Assembly (NCBI GenBank): GCA_030762895.1
Contig: CM061067.1
Location: forward strand, 50,245,667 to 50,309,666
DNA length: 64,000 nt
Source of the DNA: Sophora flavescens
Lineage: Eukaryota > Streptophyta > Magnoliopsida > Fabales > Fabaceae
Direction of reading: 5' to 3'
Shown: positions 20,592 through 33,124 of the stretch, piece by piece
Position numbering within the stretch: position 1 is the stretch's first letter
How the letters are laid out: each line of letters starts with the position of its first letter
Program-made: the position numbers and the translations under genes
The notes under the pieces: model-generated
The model's input: the letters and a program-made list of their open reading frames with translations, nothing else
Told to the model about the DNA's origin: nothing
Database searches by the model: none

Positions 20592-21959
20592 TTAAAATTT
20601 AAACAAAAGAATTAAAATAAATAGACAATGAATATTAAAAAATTTTATTGCTAAGTTAGAAACACAAACCTACAAGTCAAGACAAAATATTTTTTGTTTT
20701 TGTTATTTTTTTTGTATTTTTGTAAATTTTGGCAAAAAAAAAAAAGAGAGTAAAAGGGACTCGGATAAGATGGGGTGTTCACAATCATCTTAACCATTAT
20801 CAACATCTTTATCATTAATTTCCTTTATTAAGGTTTATAATATTAATTGATTATTGGACTATCACTCTTGTTTTTATCTCTGTCTTATCTATTTGTTCTA
20901 GGGAACCTCTTAAGTTCTCCTAAAGCATTCAAGATCATCTCTAAATGTCTTCTACTATTTCCATTGGGCATTAACCCCATCCCTCTTTGTTATCTTCATG
21001 TCTTATGAATATTAATTACTAATTTTTAGTCCTAGGTTCAACACTAACATCCCTAATTACCATATTTTAATCACAATAACAACTCATCATAACAACTCCT
21101 CATCAAAGTTCATCATATCAAGACATTGAAGCACTAACACATTTAATCAAGACATGCAATCATCATCATCAACAATATTCCACATACGTCATACCAAAAT
21201 CATATAAATCATGTGGATAGACGTACTCATTCGCATATCAACAATACAATTTAATGGGCAAATATCAATTAAGACATATAGCATACAAAAGAGTCATGGG
21301 TTAGCCCTCATCTTACGCTACCCCAAAACCTGAATGTTCATACTAATTCCTTCTCCTCATACCTGGTATGAAGGTCTAAGTCTACGGTCAACTTGAGCGA
21401 ATCCAAACTGGGTTCACTCGAACGGTTCCATAAATCTTGGTCAAGAACAAAAAAAAAGGAAAGAACAATTAATCCCTAATTCAAGAAAACAACAAGGAGA
21501 TTAATAAAGGGATTACAAAAGTACCTTAGTTGACACTAACGTGTGGTTTACTCTCCAATCGCAAGAGCAAACACCGAGGAATTTGAAGAGGTTAAAGAGA
21601 AGAGAGAGGAGAGGGTTTGTCGCACAAGGATTCTGAAGCTCACATTTTTGTGTTGTCAGAGCCTGAGCAGGGGGTCGTGCTTAAAAGAGTAAGGGGCCTG
21701 CTTAAAGGAGCATGGGTCGTGCTTAAATGAGCAGGGGGCTGTGCTCATGTGTCAGAAGTTATTTTTGACTAGAAAATCCCCCTTAACCCCATTATACCCA
21801 TCCTAAAACATTTTCCTAATAATCTAGCACAAACACATCAATTATAGGCAACATATAATAATTAACACAAACAAATATAAGCATGGAGATGAAAAATGGG
21901 GTGTTACATTGATTGTGAGGCTTAGGAAAACACCTAGTAAAGGTAGGTGTAGTGATGCT
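20588..21959. other. Non-coding spacer, possible LTR edge
   Basis: No coding motif. On the minus strand TGTAACACCCCATTTTTC begins at 21908, resembling the 5' start of gypsy LTRs in this window, but no partner end was identified. A short degenerate repeat (GTGCTTAAA...GAGCA...GGG) lies at 21660-21750. 21955-21959 (ATGCT) is the left target duplication of the Ogre complex. Confidence 0.45.
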
Positions 21960-23949
21960 TGTCGCGACCGTCCCGTCCGGGCGCCGCGAAAAAAAGGTAA
22001 AAACAGAGGAGTCGCCACCAATATTTTATTTGGGAAAAACATTGGAAAAACCATCTATTTTAAGGAAACTGGTCTTAAAAAAAAAAGATAAAGATATGAG
22101 TTTGGGAGTCGGTTACGAGTAGGGAAGGTGTTAGCACCTTACATCACTCGTTTAAAAACGGTACCTTAAGTTAATTGTACAAAATAATATTAAATACCTT
22201 TGAAAATATTTATTTTACCCCACTTTTTAAATTTTAAAAATATAAACACAAAAAAAGAAAAAAAATTAAATTTTGGCTTGACAGAATGATTGATTCCGCT
22301 CCTACGTATTCCCGGGTGCGACGTGAAACTCAAAGCCACGTAGTTCTTATAGAAAAGATTTGATTGGTTGGTTGATTTTATTTTTTGAAAAGAGGATTAA
22401 GGGTTAACAAAACGTTGCATCTCAGTTTACCCTGTTTAAAAGAAGTTAATTTTTATTTTATTTTTAGAGGCTTAGGATCATCAAGTTGTCAAAACTCAGA
22501 TGTCCTAAAAAGATAAGGATTAACAAGATGTCGTATCTCAGATAACCCTTTTATTTTAAAAGAAATTAAATTTCTTTTTATTTTAAAAGGACTTAGGAAC
22601 ACCAAGTTGTCATGACTCAAGTGTCCTAAAAATACAATGATTAACAAGACGTCGCGTCTCAGCTAATCCTTTTGTTTTAAATTAAGATATATGCAAACTT
22701 GTATTATTTAAGCAACTAATAACTTTTATTATTATTTTTTATTTAAAAAAACATTTTAATGAAACAAAGAATAGATAAAATAACAAGAGCAATTTGGGCC
22801 ACTAAACTCTTAATGAACCCAAATGAAATATCAGAATCCCATCACAAAATTAAACAAAAGCAAAAATAAAAAATAATTAAAGGAAAACAGAATGAAAGAA
22901 ATAAAAGAAGTAAAAAGGAAGCTTCTAGCTTCGTTACCAACGATAACAGAAGGAGAAGAGTTTGCTGAATGTGTGAAGGGTAAGCGACGTGACAGCGGCG
23001 CAAGGCGGCAAGGAAGGATGTCGTGGCGGTGGTGAGGCGTGACGGAGCTGGGTGCGAACGATGTCTAGACGGTACGTTTGGGTGCGGCGTTGGGGTTAAC
23101 GCGACGGAGAAGGACGATGCGTCGATTTGCGATGGTGGTTCGGTACAGAGAGTGGTGTGGCGTTCGTCGGAGAAAATTGGTGCTGGTCTGACTAGCACAG
23201 TGACTTAGTGGCTCACAGCGGCAGAGGGACGCTCTGTGTTCTGAGATGGCAGAAGGTATGTGGTTAATGTCGGTGACGTCAGGCCCCTGGTTAGCGACGG
23301 TGGTGACGACGGCTTGGCGGTGGTGACAACAACTTGGCTTTGTTGTGATAGAGCATGGTGATGAGTGGCTAAAAGAGGCGGAGATGGACAACGGCGGCGA
23401 CACGATTAGCGAAGATGGACGATTGGGGTGGTGGAGCAAATGGAGGAACTTGGAACAAGAACCACATATGTTTTTATGTGTTTGTATTTTGTATTTTTCT
23501 CTTTTGATTTTTTTTGACATGGGGTTGAATGAAGATGAACTTTTGTGAGTTTTTGAGGTTGAAGGGAGCTTCTATTAGTGGTATGGTGGTTATGGAGATG
23601 AGGCTTTTGGTGAAAATGAAGGTGAAGGGTGGTTATAAGTGATTCATGATAAAGGGTAGGAGGCTTTTTTTCTTTGAAGAATGAGTCCTTCATTCTCTGT
23701 TCTGCCTTTCTTATATTTACGCCTCTTGCCCCCTCCCCCCTCCCCCCTCCCTCCTTTCTCTGTGAAATGGAACGTGTGTATATATAGGATAAGGAAAAAA
23801 ACGAAATATGTTATTTGCTCTGAATGGGATGACGAAAACTGCAGAGAATGGTGCAATGGTGTGGTGCACCCACTACTTTACTGGGCTGTTGCTGCAGTGC
23901 AGGGGTTGTCCCCCCTATTTTGGAAAAAAACAGAAAATAATAAAATAGC
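21960..23949 (-). repeat. Ogre LTR A (3' LTR, U3-truncated)
   Basis: Matches LTR D from TGTCGCGACC for about 2.0 kb, then changes at about 23947 into the hairpin array; the last roughly 350 bp (the U3 start, ending GGTGTTCACA in B and D) are missing. It includes the repeat blocks CAAGTTGTCA and CAAGACGTCGC at 22400-22680 and a TATA box at 23779-23786. Confidence 0.85.
23779..23786 (-). promoter_or_regulatory. TATA box in Ogre LTR A
   Basis: TATATATA followed by GG occurs at the homologous place in LTRs A, B (42338-42345) and D (57142-57149). The shared position upstream of the R/U5 part suggests the element's core promoter, read on the minus strand. Confidence 0.5.
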
Positions 23950-24420
23950 TTCGACGGGTACCACACCCTGAAAGCTCCTTTTGTGTTCAAGCTGTGGCGG
24001 GTACCACACCCAGAAAGCTTCTTTTGTTTTCAAGCTGCGGCAGGTACCAAACCCCGTAAGCTCTTTTTGTTTTCAAGCTTCGGCGGGTACCACACCCCGA
24101 AAGCTCTTTTTGTTTTCAAGCTGCGGCGGGCACCAAACCCCGTGATTCTTTTTGTTTTCAAGCTGCGGCGGGTACCAAATCCCGTAAGCTCTTTTTATTT
24201 TCAAGCTTTGATGGGCAATCCACCCCGCGTAAGCTCTTTTATCTTTCTGTTCGATCTTCTGACGGGCAATCCACCCCGTAAGCTCTTTTATCTTCTGTTC
24301 GAGCTTCTGACGGGTAATCCACCCCGTAGGCTCTTTTAGCTTTATGTTCGAGCTTTTGACTGGTAATCCACCTCGTAGGCTCTTTTAGCTTTCTATTTGA
24401 GCTTCTGACGGGTAATACAA
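23946..24420 (+). repeat. Hairpin tandem array, forward arm
   Basis: About eleven units of roughly 43 bp. Each contains GGCGGGTACC, an A/C-rich block, CCCG and a spacer GCTCTTTTTGTTTTCAAG. Two variants alternate (TTCGGCGGGTACCACACC and TGCGGCGGGTACCAAACC). AGCTTCGG and CCGAAAGCT within a unit are complementary, so each unit can fold. The distal units become TGACGGGTAATCCACCCCGT. The array turns into reverse orientation near 24420. Confidence 0.85.
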
Positions 24421-24445
24421 GCAAAATGAGCTTACGGGGTTTGGT
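24421..24445 (-). repeat. Hairpin array, first reverse-arm piece
   Basis: GAGCTTACGGGGTTTGGT is the reverse-oriented array unit. It continues at 28177 after removal of the solo LTR and one copy of its TTGGT duplication. Confidence 0.75.
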
Positions 24446-27400
24446 TGTAACACCCCGATTTTCACTGTTTCAAAATAATCGAAATACGGACGATTATGTG
24501 TATATATTTATATGAGTGTTAGAATTTTTTTTAAATAAACGGAGTTCATCAATCAATCCTACTTGAATGTAGGAAGCTACGATTAAAATTTAGGTTTGAA
24601 AGTCAGGTGAATCCTGACCCGTGAATTTCATTGACAGTATAATTATACTGCTCAAAAGACCTAATTTTTACTCGTGAACGAAAAACTTAAGGTTTTTATT
24701 TAATCTCCTACGATTTTGGTTATTTCGAAATATTTCACTAAAAAGTGAAATATTATATTTTATCCGGGTGTCATATTGAATCGGGGAAGCAACAGAGCAG
24801 ATTATGGGATTTCCGGGAGCCTCTAACGGATGATACCAATGAGTCACATATGGAGAGTCACCCATGTGAACAATTAATGGTGTACATGGCCTCATGATGA
24901 CAATTTCTATGGAAATTGCATTTTGGTCCTTAAACTTATTCTTAATTGCACTTTAGCCCCTAAACTAGTTTCTATGATACACTAAGTAAAGTGGATCAAT
25001 TTTTCACTCATCCAAATCACGTTGGGCTGCAGTTTTTGCGGCCCAAATTTCGTGTCCAAGAGTTATTCCATGAAAACCAATTTCCTACTCTTAATTTCCT
25101 AGGTTTTTGATTAAAGTCTTAAGCATTTTTTATGTTGCAAAATTTGGTAATGGACTTGGGCTTTTGCCAAGCCCAATTTCGCATGGCCCAAGCCTCCTTG
25201 TGGCTGCCATAAGCTCTTGAAAAAGCTAGGAGCTTCTCCATTCTTCCACATTCTTCTTCATCCTCTCCAAACTCTCAAAAACTCCATGTTCTTACAAGTG
25301 AAAAAGCTTGAGTTTTCAAAGGAAGTTAGTGATTCTTGCTCTTTTCTTGAACTTTAAGAGGTTATTCTTACTCCTTATCATTATTCAATGCTATGTTGTT
25401 CACAAAGTTTTCTATTTCCATGTCTTGATCCTTAGTTTCAATCTATGTTCATCTTTATGTTCATAACTTTGAAAAATCACCATAAATCATAGAAAAATCC
25501 TAAAAATATGAAACCACTTTCTATGTTCTTATTATTATCTCTACTATCGTGATCTAAGAGATTGTTGTAAACAAAATCTTTGTCCTCATTTTTTTGAGCA
25601 TGGCCGAAACCTATAGTGAGAGGTGGAGGAACTTTGTTGTTTTTCTACTTGAAAATGATCATATAGATCATATGCTTCTAGGGTATGTACTTGCTAAATC
25701 CAAGTTCCTGTATCAAGTTGAAATTTATAACCATGTCTTTCATGTCTTGACCGAAATTCATTAGTGAGGAACTTGAATGATTTTGTTAAGTTTTATCAAA
25801 GTGATCATGTAATCATCTAGTTAATAAATGTTTATGTTAAATCTAAGTTGGTTTGTCAAAAATGAAAACCCTAACCCTATGTCCTTGTGTTGGCCGAATC
25901 TACCATTTAGAGGGTTAGGATGGTTTTGATTCTTAACTTTGTTGTTTAGCCTTAATCCATTTCCTTAAGTATATTAGGATCATTAATCCATGACTTAAGC
26001 AAGTTTGGAGATTTTGAGCCACAAAACCCTAAGAAGGCTGTGACCTATTAGAGAGGATTAAGTGTTTGTTTTACTTGTTTTGTTTGGTTGTTTGGATGTG
26101 TTGTTGAAGGTTAATTGTTTCACGACGTATGAGGGTTTCCGACAATCGACAAAGTTCTTTTAATTTCACTGAGGAGCTTCGAGAGGTAAGGGGAGCTTAC
26201 CTGAGGGATTTTTCTCAATAACCATTTGCTTTTAGTGTAGTTTGTATGATTTATATGTGGTTGTGGTTATTTGTTTATTTTGTTTATGTTGCGTTGTTTA
26301 TCTGTGTATCGGTGATTGATCTGCTTTTAATTTATTTAATTATCTGCAGTTATATATTATATTACTATGATGCATGATCTGCCTGGTGATATAATTCTAA
26401 TGATGTTGTTGAATGTTGTTTGAGAAGCCTGACAGTGATCAGTGAACAATCGATTAATCAAATAAAAGCTTTAATAAGCTGTATAAATTATATTCAATGT
26501 TTTATGGGAAATGTTGGAATATAATGTTTATGGAAAATATTATTTGGGAAAAATAACAAGTATTTGAGAAATATTATTATTTTAATGATTTATATTTGAA
26601 AAAGTGAACTATGTGTCACAAAGAGGTGGTAACCGTGAAAATATTTTACTACTGCTAATTTTTACATAAGATATTCCACAATATTATAAAAAGTTATTTT
26701 GTGAAGTTAATTTGCGAAAATAACTTAACTGTGAATTTAGAAAATTGTTTAAGTGGAAAAAGCTAAGTTTTACCTTGAAATACTTTAAAATGACTTAACG
26801 ACGGCATTTTGGAAAACCGACGATGGAAAGTATTTTAGTAACGGCAACATGTATTTTTGATGAACTTCAAATCTCCGTGACCCTCTTTTCTGAAAATGAT
26901 GTTTTTCGGTAACCGGGGTTTTATGACAGAAATCTTCTCACTTAACAAATTTTCCGAAATCAAGATTAATACAACAGTGTTGAAAGTGGTGTTGAACTTA
27001 GTAATCGAGACAGCGGTGTACTAGCGTTCTTATGGCGTTATAGACTTGGTGTTCAGTAGACGGTGTGTCTACTTCACGACGTCATAAACGACGGTAAAAT
27101 ATTAATGATGTTTTCTATTACCACGAACCTAAGACTGGTGCATCGGTCTAGGGGTTTCATGATTGAGCACTCGGACTTTGAAGCCCTATGTTATTAATGA
27201 AAGTTTAAAAATGTTAAAACTCTGTTGGTCGCAAGCTTTGAGCTTCGGCAAAGGAAAGATTGAACACAAAGAAAAATGACGAGAACAATGTGTTTACATG
27301 CATATTCGGCAGACATGCCTACGAGGTTAATCATGATATCTTGATGATATTCATGTCTCGATGTGTTTGTTAATCATGGTATCTTTATGATATTCATGTA

Positions 27401-28171
27401 ATCGACGTATTCATTGTGCCTTTGGGCAATCGACGTACAATGAAAAACCATAAATCGACATTCTCACTGTACCGGACAGTGGGCTATGGTAAAAACGACG
27501 TGCCTCTTTTGGCAATCAAGTTTGATCAGCTCATTTTAAATGATGCTGGGGATCTCCGGAGATTAAGTGTGAATGTTTAGATGATGTATTGAAGTGTCCA
27601 TGCATAGTTTTCCAACGTTGATGTTTGGGGTGTGGAACCTATTGATAAACTATATGCTATAATATGAATGCTTATGTTGTTATAAACATGTATATGTGTA
27701 TGTGCCTTCTTTTGTGTCGCGCATTTAGTTATTGTGTTAAATCCATATATTGGCGTCTCACCCTTACAAATATATCAGAGCCGCACAAGGGGTATGATTT
27801 CTACAAGAAGAAGAAGGCTGTCTAGTTCGGGGCATTCTGTTACTACTTCTATCGGTTGTAGCGTCCGTTAGTTACGACCAGCTTAGGTCCTATTGTGTTA
27901 TATTATGTTTTGAGAATAAACTAAACTGATAATGATCTAGGTGTGAAAACATATGAGGCAGTATAGTTGTATGACTTATATACATTATGTATTTAAGTGT
28001 GATTCGATTACGTTGTTGTTGTCACGAGGTTAAAAAAAAGAGAAAAAATTTTATCACCATATTTTGAAAAGATAAACGTTGAGAAACCATTATTTTTCGA
28101 AAGCAACTAGCAAATTAAGTTTTATTTCCACAAACGGGTAACCATGTGATGACCCGAGTTAGGGTGTCACA
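24446..28171 (+). repeat. 3.7-kb solo gypsy LTR (Tekay-like family)
   Basis: TGTAACACCCCG...GGTGTCACA, flanked by TTGGT on both sides (24441-24445 and 28172-28176). Without the insertion the flanks rebuild an array unit, confirming both boundaries. It matches the LTR at 60345-63691 (shared TAAAATTTAGGTT, GACAGTATAATTATACTGCTCAAA and the end TAACCATGT-ATGACCC) in the same orientation. There is no internal gag or pol. LTRs of 3-4 kb are typical of Tekay/Del chromoviruses. No gene lies in these 3.7 kb. Confidence 0.85.
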
Positions 28172-28176
28172 TTGGT

Positions 28177-28196
28177 ACCCGCCGCAGCTTGAAAAC
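28177..28196 (-). repeat. Hairpin array, second reverse-arm piece
   Basis: ACCCGCCGCAGCTTGAAAAC between the solo LTR and CACTA-1. The array resumes at 34921 with AACAAAAATAGCTTTCGG. Confidence 0.8.
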
Positions 28197-28619
28197 CACT
28201 ACAAAAAAAGTTTATTTAGCGACCGAAAATAGTGACCGAATTTGTTGGTTGTTGTTTGCGACCGAAATGGCGACCGATTGTAGGATTTAAATCAAACACT
28301 GATTAGAGTTGATATTGCGACCGAAATAGAGCGTAGCAGAGTTATCGGTCTCTATTTTGGTCGCAAAATAAAGGAAAGTAAAAGTAAAAAATTTATGACT
28401 TTTTAGCGACCGGAATGGCGACTGAGTTAAATGCAACGGTTAAATTTTATTTATATTTGCGACCAATATTAAATTGGTCGCTAAACGACGCGTAAAAAAA
28501 TAAAATAGAGCGTGTTAGCGACCGAATTTTAAATCGGTCGCTAAATTTATGAATTCAAATTTCAAATTAACCCATTTAATGACCGATTTAGTGATCGAAT
28601 AATTCGGTCGCTAAAACTA

Positions 28620-29160
28620 AAATCCCTAAATCGCGATTTCCTTCCTCTCTTCCCCCATTTCTCTCTTTTCTTCTCTTCTCTCTAACACGCAGCTCCGGCC
28701 ACCACCTCCTCCAGCTCCTCTCCAGCCACCATAGTTCCTCCCTTCTACGGCTACCATTCGCACTACCACCACCACCACTGCAAGCCCCTCCTTTTGCCAT
28801 TCCTTTTACGGCCCCTCCCTCCCTCCTTGTCTCCCTCTCTCTGTTGTCCCTCCCTCACCACAACCACCCTTTTACGGCCACCGTTCGCGGCTTCGCCGCC
28901 ACCACTGTAAGACCAAGGTATGCTTCCATCCCTCTCTCTCGATTCGTCTCTGTCTCCCTCTTTCACTTATATTTTTTTTCTTCATTCCACATTCCAGGGT
29001 TGTTTGGTTACAGCTCTACCATCGAACCGCCGCCGTCGCCACCACCATCAGGGTACACCCCTTCTCCTTACTTGTCTGTTTAGTGCTTTCATATTTCACT
29101 CTGTTTGTTTTATTAGGCACACTTTCAATTAGAAGAAATTACCAAACCTTACATAACATA
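28620..29160 (+). other. CT-rich leader region of CACTA-1
   Basis: A pyrimidine-rich tract with CCACCACC and GCCGCC blocks, like a plant 5' UTR or first exon. GT-like sites follow at about 28917 and 29050, but I could not define an exon. Minus-strand Gly/Arg-rich frames here are shadows of the CT-rich tract. Confidence 0.4.
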
Positions 29161-29239
29161 TAACTAGCAGTAGCAGGCTACTTGTTTCACTATTTAGGTA
29201 CATATCTGTTAGAGGGGACAATGCAATTGCATGTGCTTG

Positions 29240-29260
29240 GGGGGGGGGGGGGGGGGGGTA
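29240..29260 (+). repeat. Poly-G run
   Basis: About 20 consecutive G, rare in an AT-rich genome. It could be real or an assembly or sequencing artefact. Confidence 0.7.
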
Positions 29261-29642
29261 TTTAGATGGTTTAACAAGCTTCCAAGAGAAATTGATATAA
29301 TGTAAGAGAAAGAATAGAGTCCAAAAGTCAAAGTCTTTCTGCTGCTAGTCAATAGGAGAAAATTAATTCTTTACATGGCTATCTACCTCATCTAACACCT
29401 CTATCTTCCATGAATTTCATTTCAGCTAGTCTTCAATGTCATTTTCAAACTCATATGGTTTATCAAGTAATTCAAGTTGGTGTTACATTATGAAGAAGGA
29501 GAAAGAACCAAATAAGATAAATTTGCTTTGGAGAATGAAGTTGTTGTTTGGTTCCAATTGATTTTTCTCATAGTGAGGAATTAGGATGTCTCCACTTTAT
29601 AAATATCACTTCCTTTCGGTTTCTCAACTTATGAAACTTCTA

Positions 29643-29846
29643 TTTGTGACTGGAGATGGGAAAGGGTATCAAGGAGAATGTCCACATTCATTTTATTGTG
29701 GATATCGTGGCAATATTAGCTTCCCTTTCACTAAAACAGGACACCAACATTGTGGCTTATTGACCATACAAAATTGTGATGATCATTTAGCCAAGCATAA
29801 AGAGATCCAACTAGAAAATAATGGGAAATGGTTTGAAGTCTTATAA
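29643..29846 (+). pseudogene. Captured GUB_WAK_bind domain fragment
   Basis: The plus-strand frame (open from ATG 29586) contains CPHSFYCGYRGNISFPF, then HCGLLTIQNCDDHLAKHKEI and GKWFEVL before TAA. The spacing C-x-SF-x-CG...NISFPF...CGL...NC is that of the galacturonan-binding extracellular domain (GUB_WAK_bind) of wall-associated and LRK10-like receptor kinases, which senses pectin at the plasma membrane. Only part of the domain is present; signal peptide, WAK_assoc, transmembrane and kinase parts are absent. It lies well inside CACTA-1, so it was most likely picked up from a host gene. Reading from 29586 to 29642 shows no signal peptide match. Confidence 0.8.
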
Positions 29847-30204
29847 GTTTCTCGGTTTCCACATGTTCCTATGTGTCCTTACTACCCACGTTGTAGTTTG
29901 TTGTGAATTATTTGCAGCTAGTTAAATGATTAGTGCTTTGAAAAATTAATCTCGTGCTTGCTTCTGGAATGTTGAACTGTTGGTGGGAAACAATTTTATT
30001 CAATATATATTTACCATAAACTTGTGAATTGAAATTAATCATATATTTTTGAACAGGCTATTGAATTTAATCACTTGCAGTACTCCTTGATCTTTGTCAC
30101 TATTTCCATTCTTTGTTGGGAGCTGAAGTAAGTTAACTACACCTTTATTATGCCTTGATTTGTGTGGTATCTGTAATGTGTAATGTCAAGTTGTGTTGTC
30201 TGTT

Positions 30205-31230
30205 AGTTGAGAGCAGAGCTCGATAGGATTTGTCTGCTGATAATTTATCATTTATGCATGTGTTTGCCATTATGTGTTGTTTGTTAGTGGAGAGCGGAGC
30301 TCAATAGGATGTGATCCTGTTCGAAAGGCAGGATGCTGGTTGTGTGCTGATAATTTAGAAGTTATGCATGTGTTTGGCAATTATGTGTTACTTGTTAGTG
30401 GAGAACGAAGCTCAATAAGATGTTTGCTACAATATTTTATCTAAGTTTTTATTGCTTTGCCACTAAAACAATTCCCGGCTTAAACAAGCTATGGTACTGA
30501 TATGTAATGAAAATGTTTTGTTTATACTTTCATGAGTGGCAAGTGTGCAAGTAGGTTAATGATTTCCAAGTTTATACTTTTATCACAAGAGCCTTTGATG
30601 ATGTTATTATTTTTTCTTACAGTTTTCTTTGTCGATTGACAACCGCTCTAGTCGTCACCCGTTTTCACTATTTACTTGGAGTTTAGATAGGTCAAATACT
30701 CTATCTTTTTATTTGTTGCTAGTGGTTCTTGAAGACTTTGAATTGATTTGTTGATTGTTAGTGAAGAGCTGAGCTCAATAGGATTCTGGTTGTGTGCTGG
30801 TAGATTAGAAATGATGCATGTGGTTGCAATTGAATATGTTGTTTGTTAGCGGAGAGCTGAGCTCAATAGGATGCTGGTTGTGTGCTGGTAGATTAAAATT
30901 GATGCATGTGGTTGTAAACTTTATATGTTGTTTGTTAGTGGAGAGCAGAGCTCTATAGGATGGATGTGTCAATTCTATGCCTTGATTGCCATTTTTATGT
31001 CCTTATTAACGTTTTTGTCGCTAAAATTGTGCTATGTATATAGAGTTAAATTTGTATCTTCTGTTATGGTTAATGAGTTAGAGTAGCCTTAGTGGAGAGC
31101 AGAGCTCAATAGGATGTGATCCTGTCAAAAAGGCGGGATGCTTGTTGTGTGTTGCTAATTTAGAAGTTATGCATGTGTTTGACAATTATGTGTTACTTGT
31201 TAGTGGAGAGCGGAGCTCAATAGGATATTT
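30205..31230 (+). repeat. Dispersed 27-bp repeats inside CACTA-1
   Basis: Eight copies of GTTAGTGGAGAGCGGAGCTC followed by AATAGGAT, at about 30208, 30287, 30396, 30757, 30846, 30938, 31089 and 31199. Some carry a longer shared context (GGTTGTGTGCTG...TTATGCATGTG). Spacing is irregular (about 80 to 360 bp). No open frame is associated. Confidence 0.85.
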
Positions 31231-31511
31231 GCTACTATATTTTATCTAAGTTTGTATTGAAATATGCTTCAATATATATTTGTTGAAGTATGCTGCAATC
31301 CTTATAAGTCAATGGTTTTATTTTCTGCTAGAGTTAATTATTAAGTTACGAAAGCCTTAGTTTCCTATTTGAGATTCAATATTAATGAGCATGCGTACCT
31401 TCTCAGGGCACGCATGCTCATTGTATTGAATCTTGAATTCTACAATGTCTTTTATAAGTTCAATTGACATTTATGATTATTAATCGTCCTGCTGTTAATC
31501 TCCCATATGTA

Positions 31512-32431
31512 GGATGTGCGGCAATTTTCTAAGGGATCTCCAACCTGACATTTCAAACGATCAGGTTGATCGAGAAATTACTTCTCACTTTGCTACGTCG
31601 TTCAGTAAATATGTAGGTTAAGCATCTTCATTTGTTGCAATACATTTTATCTCCTTAAATATATAGCATGTATAAGAATAATATAATATTTTATTTTTTA
31701 GGTACGAGATCCAGAAAACAATGTTCAAAATCCATTGTTGACAAATTTGGCATGGGGGCCTAACAGATGGGTTACATCATGGAATACTTACATTGTAAAT
31801 GGATATAAATTTAACACAAAAACATGGAATGAAGGAATGCAGTCGTGTAACTATGGTGTTTGTGTGCGAGCCACTGATGGCAATGTAGAGGATGATTTCT
31901 ATGGGGTTCTAACTGACATCCTTGAACTCGATTATACCGGTTTCCCCGTGATGAAGTTAGTTATCTTCAAGTGTGATTGGTTTGATCCTACTCTTGACAT
32001 AGGGACAAAAATCGATAAAAAAATATGGTATTGTTCAAGTTAGGCTGTCTCGAAGGTATAATAAGGCGTACGACCCATTCATTTTTTCACAACAGGCAGA
32101 TCAGATTTATTACTCGCCATATCCCGAAGGACATCAAGGCTGGTTGAGTGTTATTAAGATAAAAGCTCGCAGTATAATTACTGATAATGTAATCAACCAG
32201 CCTGAAAAAGATGCTCCGTACCAAGATGATGAGTTTTCAAGACCTCACGTACCGTTACAAATTACGCCGGACATTATTGTTAATTCTATGGCTGACATTT
32301 CCGGAAATGGGGAAGAAGTTGAAAGAGAGTTAATGGATCAATACGAGTTGGACGCATCTAGCGAAGGCACATTCCGATCAAGTGAGATTGATCAGAGTGA
32401 GGGTGAATTTAGTGACAGAGATTCTACTTAG
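31512..32431 (+). pseudogene. CACTA transposase (TNPD-like) C-terminus, DUF4216
   Basis: An exon about 31512-31611 (FLRDLQPDISNDQVDREI) is followed by an intron (GTAGGT...TTTTTAG) and an exon from 31702: the DUF4216 domain (GPNRWVTSWNTYIVNGYKF, then GVCVRATDG, LELDYTGFPVMKLVIFKCDW). A one-base frame change in an A-rich run near 32020-32027 separates it from the continuation ADQIYYSPYPEG and the acidic tail ending at 32431. DUF4216 lies at the C-terminus of plant TNP2-type CACTA transposases. The N-terminal Transpos_assoc and the catalytic Transposase_21 regions are missing upstream. Confidence 0.88.
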
Positions 32432-32534
32432 GTAATTTATGTTATAATTCATTGTGTAAATGTCATTCTACTTAGGTAATTTATTTTTGTATTATTTACA
32501 CTGTTGTGTAATCATCTTTTCATTTTTTACACAG

Positions 32535-33093
32535 ATGGCAGATTCCTCTAGAGGTAGGGGTCGTCGTGGAGGTCGTGGCAGAGATCGTGCTGCAAGAGTC
32601 CCTTCGCCGACCGACCCACAACCTTCAGATCGAGGCCACCCTACTAGCACCTCTGTGGACGGGACACCTCAGGGTGATGGAGTTGCACCCCCTACCCAGC
32701 CTCATGTGGTCGGGACACAGGCTGCACCCTCATCATCCACACCTATGACAGGACCATCATCATCATCGGGACAAGAGAGTCGTGGTCCATCCGACAGGAG
32801 GATTCTTCTTATTCCCTGGGGGGATAACGAGTAAGCTAATTTAATTTTTTTAATATATATAAAGTATCGTTAATTTCTATTTACTTGTTTTTTTATTTAT
32901 AACATTTATTAATGCTCTAATTTTGCTACAGCTTTCTGCCCACGAATGGCCCTTCTAATTCGATATCGAAGATCCTGCGACGCAAGTTTGATGTTCCATG
33001 GCCTACATGGAAGGCCATCCCAGGGGGTCATAGGGATCAGTTGTTTCAAGAGTTTAAGGTAACAATTTATTAAGTTATTTAAATTAAATTTAC

Positions 33094-33124
<31 letters not shown>

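Noticed and set aside
22842..23520. Candidate host gene on the minus strand (118 and 151 residues)
   Set aside because: The same frames recur in LTRs B and D at homologous positions, so they belong to the Ogre LTR.
28588..28966. Gly/Arg-rich minus-strand frames
   Set aside because: They are the complement of a CT-rich leader in CACTA-1 and show no domain or conserved motif.
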